From positions 715,001-779,000 of the forward strand of contig NZ_CP038141.1 of the NCBI RefSeq assembly GCF_006542355.1: 64,000 bases of DNA, read 5' to 3'. The stretch's first letter is position 1. Every line of letters starts with the position of its first letter. Positions 63,874-64,000 of the stretch are shown here, piece by piece. The translations under genes and the position numbers were made by a program. Under the pieces are notes generated by a model. That model searched no databases, was not told where the DNA came from, and worked only from the letters and a program-made list of their open reading frames with translations. The stretch comes from Swingsia samuiensis (GTDB lineage Bacteria; Pseudomonadota; Alphaproteobacteria; Acetobacterales; Acetobacteraceae).

Positions 63874-64000
63874 TTAGGCACTGATGGAAGCAACAGAAGA
63901 GACACTCGCATCTTCTTCAAGAACATACGGACCAGCCGCAAGAACCTGAACACTGAAAAGACTGAAGTCTTTGCCTGTCTTCACAGGGACATACGCATTC
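63874..64000 (-). CDS. 3' end of an unidentified gene
   Basis: The minus-strand frame from the right edge reads NAYVPVKTGKDFSLFSVQ, then VLAAGPYVLEEDASVSSVAS, and ends ISA followed by TAA at 63874-63876. About 41 residues are visible, a fragment too short to assign a family. It is followed by the hairpin at 63755-63798. Confidence 0.55.
   Translation of the reverse strand, partial: NAYVPVKTGKDFSLFSVQVLAAGPYVLEEDASVSSVASISA

Overview
The window is a contiguous stretch of chromosome from a Gram-negative alphaproteobacterium. The best guess is a low-GC acetic acid bacterium (Acetobacteraceae). This rests on gene content: an OprB-type sugar porin, DUF1491, a pyrB/pseudo-dihydroorotase pair, comEC near gltX, hrcA head-to-head with rdgB, a TonB-ExbB-ExbD-ExbD-TPR operon and a Hint_2 protein. 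Base composition is AT-leaning throughout. The genus is inference. No prophage, transposase, integrase or CRISPR array was seen.

Layout. 1-4022: F1 ATP synthase genes atpH-A-G-D on the minus strand, with atpD running off the left edge. 4399-5580: tRNA-Gly, tRNA-Trp, secE, nusG. 5645-9421: a pqiABC lipid-transport operon. 9587-14828: tRNA-Thr, nagA, a small stress membrane protein, a zinc alcohol dehydrogenase, an OprB porin and a solitary flgH. 14867-18753: tonB-exbB-exbD-exbD-TPR. 19066-24841: prfB with a programmed +1 frameshift, a class A PBP, hrcA and rdgB. 24876-27275: a large MscS-type channel.

27418-33202 is the most notable region. It holds an HlyD-type adaptor, a C39-peptidase ABC exporter with all its catalytic residues, a glycine-rich precursor with a textbook double-glycine leader, and a Hint (hedgehog/intein) domain protein. 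The intergenic gaps are AT-rich and contain inverted repeats and a recurring TTATTATAAATRA-like motif. I read it as a peptide export (bacteriocin-like) locus with an unexplained Hint-protein partner. No immunity gene and no outer-membrane TolC are visible.

33338-37486: a 2-Cys OhrR-type regulator divergent from a disulfide-reductase-like flavoprotein that lacks the usual C-terminal His-Glu pair, then a decayed VOC/glyoxalase remnant and an ABC half-transporter. 37548-44526: nth, a GH3 beta-glucosidase, a GNAT, comEC and two exported-looking genes (Rossmann protein and cupin). 44727-52890: gltX-pyrB-pyrC(pseudo)-plsY-dprA-topA on the plus strand, tightly packed. 53043-59929: an S41 protease, DUF1491, an OmpA-like porin, two divergent secreted proteins with basic tails, and parE. 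60015-64000: a solitary polysaccharide flippase, an APC permease that appears to start at AUU, a TauD-type dioxygenase and the 3' end of an unknown gene.

Most genes are housekeeping. The unusual signals are the peptide-export/Hint locus, the UAA-type prfB frameshift site, the AUU start, the dyad-less flavoprotein beside OhrR, and several small decayed or isolated genes.
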